A DNA stretch of 64,000 nt, taken from NCBI RefSeq assembly GCF_002090115.1, contig NZ_BBRK01000005.1, positions 665,415 to 729,414 of the forward strand. Direction: 5' to 3'. Origin of the DNA: Demequina sp. NBRC 110054 (GTDB taxonomy: Bacteria; Actinomycetota; Actinomycetes; Actinomycetales; Demequinaceae). Below the pieces are notes generated by a model. The model ran no database searches and was not told where the DNA came from. It saw only the letters and a program-made list of their open reading frames with translations. A program made the translations under genes and the position numbers. Positions 1 to 8,862 of the stretch are shown here, piece by piece (the stretch's first letter is position 1; every line of letters starts with the position of its first letter).

Positions 1-1672
1 GGCACTCCGCCGCTCCGCCACCCGGGCCCGTGTCGATCACGACCGCCGCTTCGGTCCCCGATCTCACGACGGTCATGTCCCCCTGGCCGACGTCGCATGT
101 GGCGATCCGCCACGAGTCGGGAACCTCGGTCGACAGCGACTCGTGCGCGCCGCGGACGCTCAGCACCAGCACGACCGCGGCAGAGATCCCCCCGATCCAG
201 CGCACCGGGACCGGGACCGATGCGACCGCAAGCGCCACGCCCGCGAGCAGAGCAACGGCGCACGCCACTCCGGCAGCCCCCTCGGGCCACGGCAGGCTCG
301 CCCCAGGCGCGCTGGCGAGCAGGCTAGCGATCCTTGCGATCGGCAGTGCGAGCCGGCCCAACACCTGAGCGAGCGCTCCGGCTCCGGGCATCGACAGCGA
401 GGCGGCGACGACGTCGAGCGCCCCGAGGGCCACGACGGGTGCGACGAAGGGCACCGCGGCGGTGTTCGCCACGGCGGTCCACGCCGACACCGTCGGGTCG
501 AGCAGGACGAGCACCGGTGTGCACGCGAGCTGCGCCGCGACGGGGATGCTGAGCGCTCCCGCGACGAGCCCTCCGAGCGACGGGACGAGCGCGCGGCGCA
601 GCGCGGGCGCGAGGAGGACGATGCCGGTCACGGCGCTCACGGACAGCGCCATGCCGTACTCGAGGGCCAGGTAGGGGTCCCACGCCATGAGCGCGATGAC
701 GCTCGTCGCGAGCGCGGGCATCGCCTGCGCGGGCCGCCCCCACATCCTGGCGGCCGCGCCGACGCACGCCATCCCGAGAGCGCGCACGACCGACGGTTGA
801 GGAAGCACCAGCAGCGCGAAGCACCCCATCCCGACCAGGAGCGCCACCCACCGGGTCCGTCTGCCGACCGGCAACGCCCTGACGAGCACGCCGAGGAGGC
901 CCGCGACGATCGCGAAGTGAGTGCCGGACACTGCGGTGAGATGCGTCAGCCCGACGGTGCGCATGTCGGCCGTCTGCGCGGCGTCCATGTCCGCGGTGTC
1001 CCCGATCACCATCCCGCGCACGAGGCCCCGCACCTCGTCGTCGAGGGAGGCGGTCGCCTCGCGGAAGGACTGGCGGGCGTGTGCGACGAGCGCCGCGACC
1101 CCCACCGGGTGACGCACCTCGACCAGCTCGGGGTCCCAGGCGATCGCGACCGCACGGCCGACGCCGGTCTCCTTGAGGCGGGCGACGACCGTCACCGTGT
1201 CCCCGACCCTGAGGTCGGACCACCTCTGATCGGCGATCACGACGACGCGACCCGACGTCCTCACCGCGCCCGCGCTGCCCGCCTGGCCGGAGGCGTCGGG
1301 AGTCGCGACGGCCACCGCGTCCAGGTCGAGGCGCACGCGCGCCTCGCCTGTGAACGAGTCCGGATTCGTGGGCTCGGGGTCCGACGCCGCGACCGCGGTC
1401 AGCAGCACCTCGCCGTCGCCGACGGCCGCCGCGAGCGGAGCCTCGCGGGCCAGGCCCGCGCCACCGACCAGCAGCACGGCCGCGCCCACCGCGACCGGCA
1501 CCGCCAGCAGCGCCACACCGTCCCCGCCTCGCATCGCTAACCCCACGAGGATCACCGCCCCACCGGCAAGCACCGCCCACGCGATCCGGGGCTGGCCCGC
1601 GGCCGCCGCCATCGCGCACGCCCACGCGACGAGCGCGGCGGGCACGAGCCGCAGGTCGTGCCTCGCCGTCAC
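1..1672 (-). CDS. comEC: ComEC/Rec2-type DNA uptake channel, 3' part cut by window edge
   Basis: Polytopic membrane protein expected to move single-stranded DNA across the cytoplasmic membrane during natural transformation. A GTG start at 1672 overlaps the comEA stop (GTGA), and about 557 codons are visible. The N-terminal part has several hydrophobic helices, then a soluble OB-like stretch. The competence motif VSGTHFAIV lies near codon 247 inside a further block of membrane helices. The last visible residues (from about codon 523) read CDVGQGDMTVV and VIDTGP, the opening of the C-terminal metallo-beta-lactamase-like domain; the window ends before its metal ligands. Order and overlap with comEA are the classic comEA-comEC arrangement. 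The family is clear; completeness of the gene cannot be judged. Confidence 0.93.
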   Translation of the reverse strand, partial: MTARHDLRLVPAALVAWACAMAAAAGQPRIAWAVLAGGAVILVGLAMRGGDGVALLAVPVAVGAAVLLVGGAGLAREAPLAAAVGDGEVLLTAVAASDPEPTNPDSFTGEARVRLDLDAVAVATPDASGQAGSAGAVRTSGRVVVIADQRWSDLRVGDTVTVVARLKETGVGRAVAIAWDPELVEVRHPVGVAALVAHARQSFREATASLDDEVRGLVRGMVIGDTADMDAAQTADMRTVGLTHLTAVSGTHFAIVAGLLGVLVRALPVGRRTRWVALLVGMGCFALLVLPQPSVVRALGMACVGAAARMWGRPAQAMPALATSVIALMAWDPYLALEYGMALSVSAVTGIVLLAPALRRALVPSLGGLVAGALSIPVAAQLACTPVLVLLDPTVSAWTAVANTAAVPFVAPVVALGALDVVAASLSMPGAGALAQVLGRLALPIARIASLLASAPGASLPWPEGAAGVACAVALLAGVALAVASVPVPVRWIGGISAAVVLVLSVRGAHESLSTEVPDSWRIATCDVGQGDMTVVRSGTEAAVVIDTGPGGGAAEC

Positions 1673-2436
1673 GGCACGGCAAGGTCCGCGAGCCGCGAGA
1701 CCACCACGTCCCCGATCCCCGACACCCGCGCAAGGTCCTCGACCGAGGAGAAGGGCCCGTTCTCCTCGCGGTCCGCGACGATCCGCTCAGCCAGGACGGG
1801 CCCGATGCCAGGAAGGCCCTCGAGCGCGGACGCGTCCGCCGTGGACAGGCTCACCTTCTGGCTCCCCGAGGAGCCGGAGGATCCGGACGACCCCGACGAC
1901 GAGCCGCCGTCAGGACCGAGCGCAGGCACGACGATCTGCTCGCCGTCCATCGGCACACGCGCGAGGTTCACCGCGGACAGGTCGGCATCGTCGAGCACGC
2001 CGCCCGCGGCCTCGATCGCGTCCGCGACCCGCTGCCCCGACTCCAGCTCGACGATCCCCGGCTGCGCGACCTCGCCCGCGACGTGGACCACGAGCGGGGC
2101 CGCGGACGCGGGCGTGACGACCGACGAGTCCATCCCCTCGGCGGAGGCCGACGCCGAGGCGCTCGCGACCGTCGACTCCTCGAAGTCGCTCAAGGACTCG
2201 TCCTCCCCGCCCGCGATCAACGCCCACGCGACCAGGGCCCCGACTCCGATCACGAAGACGAGCGACAGCGCGGACCGGGGATCGAGCCGCCAGCGCAGAC
2301 GCCTCGCCTCGGTCGGCAGCTCGTCGGCGTTGGCGCGCCGGTAGGCGGCCTCAGCTGCATGTGCGAGCGAGTCGCGCCATCGCGCCCTCACGTCCTCCTC
2401 GTCGGGCCGGATCACCGGCTCCGTGCTGTGCTCCAT
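1669..2436 (-). CDS. comEA: ComEA, membrane-anchored DNA receptor for competence
   Basis: A 255-residue DNA-binding protein that in competent bacteria captures double-stranded DNA outside the membrane and hands it to ComEC. A cytoplasmic N-terminus is followed by one membrane helix (about residues 56-76), an SLBB domain (about 113-172, containing VHVAGEVAQPG), a Ser/Gly linker of repeated SSG units (about 178-192) and two helix-hairpin-helix motifs (LEGLPGIGP and VSGIGDVV) in the last 60 residues. This is the usual order for Gram-positive ComEA. It is translationally coupled to comEC. A single regulator or promoter is not evident in the 98 bases upstream, which contain one copy of the GGACGATGCG word. 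Confidence 0.95.
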   Translation of the reverse strand: MEHSTEPVIRPDEEDVRARWRDSLAHAAEAAYRRANADELPTEARRLRWRLDPRSALSLVFVIGVGALVAWALIAGGEDESLSDFEESTVASASASASAEGMDSSVVTPASAAPLVVHVAGEVAQPGIVELESGQRVADAIEAAGGVLDDADLSAVNLARVPMDGEQIVVPALGPDGGSSSGSSGSSGSSGSQKVSLSTADASALEGLPGIGPVLAERIVADREENGPFSSVEDLARVSGIGDVVVSRLADLAVP

Positions 2437-2534
2437 GACGCGACAGTAGGATTCGCGCCATCATGGGAGAGAGGGCCGCCCTCATTCTGGGGAGGACGGC
2501 GGCGAGGGCGAGGCCTGGGGACGATGCGCCCGCG

Positions 2535-3428
2535 TCAGAGCGAGCGCAACCTCGCCGCGAGCGCCTCCGGGACCTCCGCGACGCACGCCGCCACGGCGCC
2601 CGCACCCGCGTGCGCAGCCAGCACCGACGACACGGGGCCGGGGACCACCACGGCCTCGGGCACGAGGCCGAGGATCTGGTCCCGCACCCCGGAAACCGCA
2701 TCGTCCTGGAGACCCACGACCGAGGCGACTCGCACGTGGCCGGGGGCGGGCGCATCGTCCCTGGAAAGCAGGCCAGCCGCGCGCGAAGCGACCGCGGCCC
2801 GCGCGCGCCGTGTCGTGCGCTCTCGCGAGTCCACGACGATCTCCCCGTCGCGCACCGTGAGCAGCGGGCGGATGGCGAGCGCGGAGCCGAGCGCGGCCGC
2901 CGCGCCGGAGAGCCTGCCTCCCCTGCGCAGGGGCTCGAGCGAGTCGACGGTGAACAGGCAGCGCGATCCCTCGGCGACGCGTCGCGCCTCGGCGGCGCAG
3001 TCCGCGAGCGAGGCCCCGCCGGAGGCCGCCTCCCGCGCCGCGAGCGCCGCGAGTCCCTGAGCCATCGTCACGGTGCCCGAGTCGACGACGTCGACGGGCA
3101 CCGACGCGCGCCCGGCCGCCACGCGCGCGGCGTCGAACGCCCCGGAGAGCTGGCGCGACAGGGTCACCACGAGGACCGCGTCGGCACCGGCGACCACCGC
3201 CGCGTCGATCGCACGGGAGTAGGCATCGGGTCCGGGGTGCGCGGTTGAGACGTGCTCGCCCCGGTCGAGCGCCTCGGAGACGTCCTGCGGGGCAAGACCC
3301 ACGCCCTCCGAGTGGACCGTCCCGTCGACCACGACGGTGAGCGGCACGACCGTGAGTCCCGGCGTGGCCGCGAGCGCGTCCGGCAGCGAGGCCGCCGAAT
3401 CGGTCACCACCGCCACCCTCGTCGTCAT
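2535..3428 (-). CDS. DegV family fatty-acid-binding protein (FakB-like)
   Basis: A 297-residue DegV protein. Members bind a long-chain fatty acid and in several Gram-positives present it to the FakA kinase. Seen here: the N-terminal VTDSAASLP signature, a Ser/Thr-rich binding-site segment STAHPGPDAY, the LSRQLSGAFDAAR helix and VDSGTVTMAQG, all in the family order. The start was set at 3428 because the frame upstream adds 13 unconserved residues and the family begins immediately before VAVVTDS. A second, more divergent DegV lies 60 bases upstream on the same strand, so the two are probably co-transcribed. No fakA-like kinase is in the window. Confidence 0.88.
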   Translation of the reverse strand: MTTRVAVVTDSAASLPDALAATPGLTVVPLTVVVDGTVHSEGVGLAPQDVSEALDRGEHVSTAHPGPDAYSRAIDAAVVAGADAVLVVTLSRQLSGAFDAARVAAGRASVPVDVVDSGTVTMAQGLAALAAREAASGGASLADCAAEARRVAEGSRCLFTVDSLEPLRRGGRLSGAAAALGSALAIRPLLTVRDGEIVVDSRERTTRRARAAVASRAAGLLSRDDAPAPGHVRVASVVGLQDDAVSGVRDQILGLVPEAVVVPGPVSSVLAAHAGAGAVAACVAEVPEALAARLRSL

Positions 3429-3488
3429 AGCGCCCAGGCTAGCGACCCCAGCGGTGCGCCGAGGCATGCCAAGGGCGCACGTCGCGGG

Positions 3489-4409
3489 TCAGGGCGCGTC
3501 GGCCCCGGTCCATGCGAGCGCGCTGGCGGGGGCCTCCCCGCGAGCAGCCATCCGGTCGTACAGCTGGTGGAACGCCTCAGGCATCTCGGCCGCCGCGGCC
3601 ATGAACAGTCCCGGCCCGGAGTTCGCCACGAGGGACATCGGCGCCGGCATCGCGAGGACGGGCCCCTCGACGTCGAGCTCGATCTCGTCCGGGTCGAGCG
3701 CGTTCCCGCCGAACCCGACCGCGCCGACCGGGCGCCGCATCGTCCTGGCCTCGCGATTCGCGAGCTCGCGCACGCTCTGGCGGGCGCCGCCCTCTCCCCT
3801 GCCCTGGGCCACGACGGCCGCTGCGTTGCGGTTCACGCGCAGGATCGGCCGCATGGGGTCGAGCCCGCCGAGCGACTCCTCGACCAGGTGCGCGCGCCCC
3901 GAGCGTCGGAAGTGCTCGAGCGTCTGCACCGTGGCGTACAGCTGGGTCCGGTGCGCGACCTCCTGGGCCACGCTCGCGATCGTGAGCGCGCCCGAGCCGG
4001 CCATGGCGACCGAGCCCGCGGCGAGCGCGGCGAGGGCCTGGCCGATCGCGACCGTGCCGGTGTCGACCACGGTCACGGGCCTCGGCGAATCGGAGGCCGC
4101 GGCGGTGGCATGGGCCACGGCGTCGGACATCGCCGAGCCGCCGAGCACGGCCACGATCCTGTCCGCGCCCGATCCCGCGCACTGGCGGAAGACGTCGGCG
4201 AACTCGGAGACGGTCGGCGCCGAGGTGCTGAGCGCCCCCGCCGTGTCGAGCATCGTCGCGGCCGCGTGCGCGCGCACCGGTCCGTCGCGATGCGCACTGC
4301 CCGCGGCCTCGATGCTCACGGGCACGATGAGCACGCCGAAGGACGCCGCGGCCCGCGGCGCGATGCCGCACGCGGAGTCCGTGATCACGGCGACCACGTC
4401 CCTAGCCAT
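3489..4409 (-). CDS. Divergent DegV family protein
   Basis: A 306-residue paralogue of the neighbouring DegV gene. ITDSACGIAP near the N-terminus, STSAPTVSEF and VDTGTVAIGQ match the family blocks, but the helix that normally reads LSSxLSGT is degenerate (LGGSAMSDAV), so its ligand may differ or binding may be lost. The start at 4409 is preceded on the minus strand by GAAGGAGACGCT, a strong ribosome binding site; a frame open 13 codons further upstream lacks one. It lies upstream of the first DegV gene and about 130 bases downstream of leuS, convergent with nothing. The family is sure; the function is inferred. Confidence 0.82.
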   Translation of the reverse strand: MARDVVAVITDSACGIAPRAAASFGVLIVPVSIEAAGSAHRDGPVRAHAAATMLDTAGALSTSAPTVSEFADVFRQCAGSGADRIVAVLGGSAMSDAVAHATAAASDSPRPVTVVDTGTVAIGQALAALAAGSVAMAGSGALTIASVAQEVAHRTQLYATVQTLEHFRRSGRAHLVEESLGGLDPMRPILRVNRNAAAVVAQGRGEGGARQSVRELANREARTMRRPVGAVGFGGNALDPDEIELDVEGPVLAMPAPMSLVANSGPGLFMAAAAEMPEAFHQLYDRMAARGEAPASALAWTGADAP

Positions 4410-4543
4410 AGCGTCTCCTTCAGTCGATGCCTGTGTTGAAGGCGTCATCGACTGCGCGGACGCAGGTGTGAGGCGTCGTGAGGCCGCTCACGACGGCGCG
4501 GGGGGCGAACCGCCCGTGGCGGCCCGCCCGAACTGCCGACGGC

Positions 4544-7045
4544 TCAGAGCGTGACGATGTTGACGAGCTTCGGCGCGCGCACGATGACGGTGCGGATGCC
4601 GCCGTCGCCGATCGCGCGCTTCGCGCCGTCCGACGCGAGCGCGAGCTCCTTGAGCTCGTCCTCGCCGATGCTCGGGGGCACCTCGAGGCGGTCGCGGACC
4701 TTGCCCTTCACCTGGACGATGCAGGTGACGGTCTCCTCGACGAGCAGGGACTCGTCGACGGCCGGGTAGGTCGCGAGCGCGACGTCCTCGTGGCCCAGCA
4801 TCGCCCACATGTCCTCGGCCGCGTACGGCGCGAACAGGCTCAGCAGGATCGAGACGACCTCGGCGGCCTCGCGCACGGCGGGGTCGGCCGGGCCGGCGCC
4901 CGAGTCGATCGCCTTGCGGGTGACGTTGACGAGCTCCATGACCTTCGCGACGACCACGTTGAAGCGGAAGCCCTCGACGAGCTCCTGCGACTCCTTGAGC
5001 ACGCGGTGGGTGTGGGCGCGCAGCTCCTGGTCACCGGTCGCGGGGTCGACGCCGGGCTCGGACGTGACGTCGCGGGCCAGGCGCCAGGCGCGGGCGAGGA
5101 ACTTCGCGGAGCCGGCGGGCGAGACATCCGCCCAGTCGATGTCGTCCTCGGGCGGGCCTGCGAACGCCATCGTGAGCCGCACGGCGTCCACGCCGAACTC
5201 GTCGAGCTGATCCGACAGGCGCACGAGGTTGCCGCGCGACTTCGACATCGCGGAGCCGTCCATCTGGACCATGCCCTGGTTGAGCAGCGCGGTGAAGGGC
5301 TCGTCGAAGTCGACCATGCCCATGTCGCGCAGCGCCTTCGTGAAGAAGCGCGAGTACAGCAGGTGCAGGATCGCGTGGGTGACGCCGCCGACGTACTGGT
5401 CGATCGGGGCCCACTTCTTCGCCTCGACCAGGTCGAACGGGGCGTCGGTGTTCTGCGGCGAGAGGTAGCGCAGGTAGTACCAGGACGAGTCGACGAACGT
5501 GTCCATCGTGTCGGTGTCTCGCTTCGCGGGCGCGTCGCACCGCGGGCAGGTCGTGTTGACCCAGTCCGGCACGGCGGCCAGGGGCGACTGCCCCTTGGGC
5601 TTGAGGTCCAGCCCCTCGGCCGGCGGAAGCGTGATCGGCAGCTGGTCGTCCGGGACGGGGACCTCGCCGCAGGTGTCGCAGTGGACGATCGGGATGGGCG
5701 TGCCCCAGTAGCGCTGGCGCGAGATCAGCCAGTCGCGCAGGCGGTAGTTGACCGACTTGGCGCCGGCGTCGTCCGCGGAGAGCTCCTCGATGACCTTGTC
5801 GATGGCCTCCGACTTGCTCAGGCCGTCGAGCGAGCCGGAGTTCACGCACACGCCCTCGCCCACGGTCGCGATGCCGGACTCGTTCGGGTCGGGCAGCGAG
5901 CTGCCGTCCTCGTCGAGCACGTCGACGACCACGCGGACCGGGAGGTCCATCGCGCGAGCGAAGTCGAGGTCGCGCTGGTCGTGCGCGGGAACGGCCATGA
6001 TCGCGCCGTGACCGTAGTCGGCCAGGACGTAGTCGGATGCCCAGATCGGCAGGCGCTCGCCGTTGACCGGGTTGATGCCGTAGCGCTTGAGGAACACGCC
6101 GGTCTTGGGGCGCTCGGTGGACAGGCGGTCGATCTCCGAGGCGTTCTTGACCGACTCGAGGTAGCGGTCGAACTCCTCGCGCACCTCGCCGTCGGCTCCG
6201 TTGGCCAGTTCGGCGGCCAGGTCGGAGTCCGCCGCGACGACCATGAAGGTCGCGCCGTACAGGGTGTCGGGGCGCGTCGTGTAGATGTCGATCGGCTCGT
6301 CGCGGCCCTCGATCTGGAACGTCACGTCCGCGCCATAGGAGCGGCCGATCCAGTTGCGCTGCATCGCGATGACCTTGGACGGCCAGGTGCCTCGCAGGTC
6401 CTCGAGACCGTCGAGCAGCTCGTCCGCGTAGTCCGTGACCTTGAAGTACCACTGCGTGAGCTTCTTCTTGGTGACCGGGGTGTCGCAGCGCTCGCACAGG
6501 CCACCGACGACCTGCTCGTTCGCGAGCACCGTCTGGTCGTGGGGGCACCAGTTGACCTGGCTCGGCTTGCGGTAGGCCAGGCCGCGCTCGAACAGGCGCG
6601 TGAACAGCCACTGGTTCCAGCGGTAGTAGTCGGGACGGTGCGTCATCAGCACGCGGTCCCAGTCGAACGAGCACGCGTAGCGCTTCATCGACGCCTTCTG
6701 CTGCGCGATGTTGTCCTCGGTCCAGCCGTACGGGTCGATGCCGCGCTTGATCGCGGCGTTCTCCGCGGGCAGGCCGAACGAGTCCCAGCCGATCGGGTGG
6801 AGGACGTTGAAGCCCTTCTGGATCCAGTGGCGCGAGATCACGTCGCCGAGCGCGTACGCCTCGGCGTGACCCATGTGGAGGTCGCCCGAGGGGTACGGGA
6901 ACATGTCGAGCACGTACTTGGTGGGGCGCCCGTCGTCCTCTCCGCCCGAGCGGAAGGGCTGGCGCTCCTCCCACACCGGCTGCCAGCGCTCCTCGAGCGC
7001 GCGGAAGTCGTAGCGGTTCTCGTCGGTCATCTGCTCAGAACTCAC
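4544..7045 (-). CDS. leuS: Leucyl-tRNA synthetase
   Basis: An 833-residue class Ia aminoacyl-tRNA synthetase charging tRNA-Leu. Visible: the HIGH-type motif as HMGH (residues 57-60) in the Rossmann fold; an inserted CP1 editing domain with [12 protein letters not shown] around residue 255; [11 protein letters not shown] near 443 where the catalytic core resumes; the KMSKS loop as AMSKS near 600; and an anticodon-binding alpha-helical domain plus C-terminal extension ending VNIVTL. Length is typical of bacterial LeuRS. The first codon used here is GTG; an ATG five codons in (7030) is an alternative, and neither has a strong ribosome site. No T-box leader is apparent in the short upstream gap. 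Confidence 0.98.
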   Translation of the reverse strand: MSSEQMTDENRYDFRALEERWQPVWEERQPFRSGGEDDGRPTKYVLDMFPYPSGDLHMGHAEAYALGDVISRHWIQKGFNVLHPIGWDSFGLPAENAAIKRGIDPYGWTEDNIAQQKASMKRYACSFDWDRVLMTHRPDYYRWNQWLFTRLFERGLAYRKPSQVNWCPHDQTVLANEQVVGGLCERCDTPVTKKKLTQWYFKVTDYADELLDGLEDLRGTWPSKVIAMQRNWIGRSYGADVTFQIEGRDEPIDIYTTRPDTLYGATFMVVAADSDLAAELANGADGEVREEFDRYLESVKNASEIDRLSTERPKTGVFLKRYGINPVNGERLPIWASDYVLADYGHGAIMAVPAHDQRDLDFARAMDLPVRVVVDVLDEDGSSLPDPNESGIATVGEGVCVNSGSLDGLSKSEAIDKVIEELSADDAGAKSVNYRLRDWLISRQRYWGTPIPIVHCDTCGEVPVPDDQLPITLPPAEGLDLKPKGQSPLAAVPDWVNTTCPRCDAPAKRDTDTMDTFVDSSWYYLRYLSPQNTDAPFDLVEAKKWAPIDQYVGGVTHAILHLLYSRFFTKALRDMGMVDFDEPFTALLNQGMVQMDGSAMSKSRGNLVRLSDQLDEFGVDAVRLTMAFAGPPEDDIDWADVSPAGSAKFLARAWRLARDVTSEPGVDPATGDQELRAHTHRVLKESQELVEGFRFNVVVAKVMELVNVTRKAIDSGAGPADPAVREAAEVVSILLSLFAPYAAEDMWAMLGHEDVALATYPAVDESLLVEETVTCIVQVKGKVRDRLEVPPSIGEDELKELALASDGAKRAIGDGGIRTVIVRAPKLVNIVTL

Positions 7046-7102
7046 CCCACGAGTGTAGTGGGGACCCGGGCGGGAACGGACGCCACCGGGGCCAGACGCG
7101 CC

Positions 7103-7939
7103 TCAGGCCGTCTGCGTCACCGTCACGCGCACGTCGAGACCGGTGGTCTCCCCCGCCACGACGCCCGTGAGCGGCGGCACGTCGCGGTACTCGCGCCCGC
7201 GGCCGACGATCACGTGGTGGTCGGAGACCTCGCGGTCGTTGGTCGGGTCGAAGCCGTGCCAGTCGCCGGTCCACCACTCGACCCACGCATGCGACTCGCC
7301 TGCCACGGACTCACCGATCTCGGCGTCGCGCTTGGGGTGCAGGTAGCCGGAGACGTAGCGCGCAGGGATGCCGACGTGCCGCAGCGCGCCGATCGCGAGG
7401 TGCGCGAGGTCCTGGCAGACGCCCGACTTCTTCTCCCACGCGTCGGTGGCCGGGGTGTGCACCGAGGTGGCGCCGGGGACGTAGGCGATGCGCTCGTGCA
7501 GCATGTCGCAGATCGAGCGCGCCGTGAGATCGGGGCTCAGGCGGCCCGCCGCGTCCTCCGCGAACGCCGCGAGCTCCTCGGTCGGCTCCGTCGTGGGGGT
7601 GTTGCCCAGGTACTCGCACAGCAGGTCCTGGAAGCGCGGGCCCTGGATGTCGCCCCAGCTCACGCGCTCCTCACGGGCCCTGAGCGGCGAGACCTCCACG
7701 ATGGACGTGCCGACCACGGTCAGGGCGGCGTGCGGCTGCAGCACCTCGAAGGCCACGACGTCGGTCTCCCAATAGTCGCGGTACGTGGTGCGCCACGTCG
7801 ACGGCTCGATCTCGACCTTGGAGTCCAGCACGCGCTGCCGCGGCAGCCACGCGGGGGTCAGCCGCGCCTCGTTGTACGAGCTGACGATCTCCGAACCGTA
7901 CGTGAACCGGGTGCGGTGCTCGATGCGAAGGGTGCTCAC
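7103..7939 (-). CDS. Transglutaminase-like cysteine protease domain protein
   Basis: A 278-residue protein with an N-terminal beta-rich domain (starts STLRIEHRTRFTYG) and a C-terminal transglutaminase core. GVCQDLAHLAIGALR carries the catalytic Cys, ESHAWVEWW the His, and FDPTNDR the Asp. The GTG start at 7939 overlaps the stop of the upstream alpha-E gene (GTGA), which decides the start; the open frame extending further upstream only reads through that gene. It is the third gene of the set cpATP-grasp, alpha-E, transglutaminase, a combination known from comparative genomics (DUF403/404/407 neighbourhoods) and predicted to make or process peptide linkages. No substrate is known. Confidence 0.88.
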   Translation of the reverse strand: MSTLRIEHRTRFTYGSEIVSSYNEARLTPAWLPRQRVLDSKVEIEPSTWRTTYRDYWETDVVAFEVLQPHAALTVVGTSIVEVSPLRAREERVSWGDIQGPRFQDLLCEYLGNTPTTEPTEELAAFAEDAAGRLSPDLTARSICDMLHERIAYVPGATSVHTPATDAWEKKSGVCQDLAHLAIGALRHVGIPARYVSGYLHPKRDAEIGESVAGESHAWVEWWTGDWHGFDPTNDREVSDHHVIVGRGREYRDVPPLTGVVAGETTGLDVRVTVTQTA

Positions 7940-8862
7940 AGCGCCTCCTGGCTCCACAGCGTCGTCGACGCCGGGAGGAAGTAGCGGTCTCGGATCAGGT
8001 TCGATGCGGTGGCGCAGGCCCGCTGGACCTCCTGCATCTGCCCGGTCAGGTCGGTGAGGATCTCCCGCACGTCCCGGTACTCGAGGTTGGTGCGTGCGCG
8101 TCCGAGCGACAGCCGCGCACGGTTCGACAGCGCCCGCCCGTGCTCGCTGCCCTCGATCTGCTGGAGGATCGTCTCGGCGCGCTCGAGGTTGTAGGCGATC
8201 GACCGCGGGAACAGCCTGTCGACCAGGAGGAACTCGGCGGCCTTCTCCTCGGTGACGAGCGCCCGCACGGTGCGCAGGTAGGCCTCGTGGGCCGAGCACG
8301 ACCGCAGCAGGGTCGTCCAGTTGGGACCCGTCGTCCCCTCGAGGTTCCTGGTCATGAGGAGGCGCGCGATCATGTCCGCGCGCTCGAGCGACCGCCCGAG
8401 CTCCATGAAGTACCAGGCGTCGTCACGCGTCGTCGTGGCCGACATGAGGCCCCAGACGACCGCCGCGCGCTCGCGCACCCACACGAAGTAGTCGTGCGGG
8501 CGGGGCGAGCGCGCCCAGCGGTCCACCTGCATGTGCGTCGTGTTGAGCGACTCCCACACCTCGGTCGAGATCACCTCGCGGGCGCGTCGCGCGTTCTCGC
8601 GGGCCGCCGACAGGGTGCCCGAGATCGAGCTCGGCGAGTCCTGCTGGTACGCGAGCGAGTGGAGCACGTCGCCGCGGCTCACCGGCCCCTCCCACGGCAC
8701 GCTCATCACGGTGAGGAGCGACGCGTTGGCGCTCGGCTCATCGACCCACTGGTCCTCGAGCAGCACATTGAGGTGAACGTCGAGCAGGCGAGCGGTGTTG
8801 TCCGCCCTCTCGACGTAGCGGCCGATCCAGAACAGCGACTCGGCGATCCGGGACAGCATCAT
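7936..8862 (-). CDS. Alpha-E domain protein (DUF403)
   Basis: A 308-residue all-alpha protein starting MMLSRIAESLFWIGRYVERA, the hallmark N-terminus of alpha-E proteins, with further conserved helices (VWGLMSATTTRDDAWYFMELG and LEGTTGPNW). The start at 8862 overlaps the upstream ATP-grasp stop (ATGATG), giving tight translational coupling; the second ATG at 8859 is equally possible. The family is always found with circularly permuted ATP-grasp enzymes and transglutaminase-like proteases, as here, and is thought to be a partner or scaffold of that enzyme. Biochemical activity is unknown. Confidence 0.88.
   Translation of the reverse strand: MMLSRIAESLFWIGRYVERADNTARLLDVHLNVLLEDQWVDEPSANASLLTVMSVPWEGPVSRGDVLHSLAYQQDSPSSISGTLSAARENARRAREVISTEVWESLNTTHMQVDRWARSPRPHDYFVWVRERAAVVWGLMSATTTRDDAWYFMELGRSLERADMIARLLMTRNLEGTTGPNWTTLLRSCSAHEAYLRTVRALVTEEKAAEFLLVDRLFPRSIAYNLERAETILQQIEGSEHGRALSNRARLSLGRARTNLEYRDVREILTDLTGQMQEVQRACATASNLIRDRYFLPASTTLWSQEAL

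Noticed and set aside
1778..2000. SSG repeats in ComEA as a mobile or selfish repeat
   Set aside because: Simple Ser/Gly linker coding for a flexible hinge, common in secreted and anchored proteins.
7046..7102. T-box or other leader upstream of leuS
   Set aside because: The gap is only 57 bases and lacks the T-box core or specifier stem.
4478..7984. A very long plus-strand open frame (about 1168 codons) opposite leuS
   Set aside because: It is antisense to a clear synthetase, is rich in Arg, Val, His and Leu as expected from the mirror of GC-rich codons, and shows no domain.
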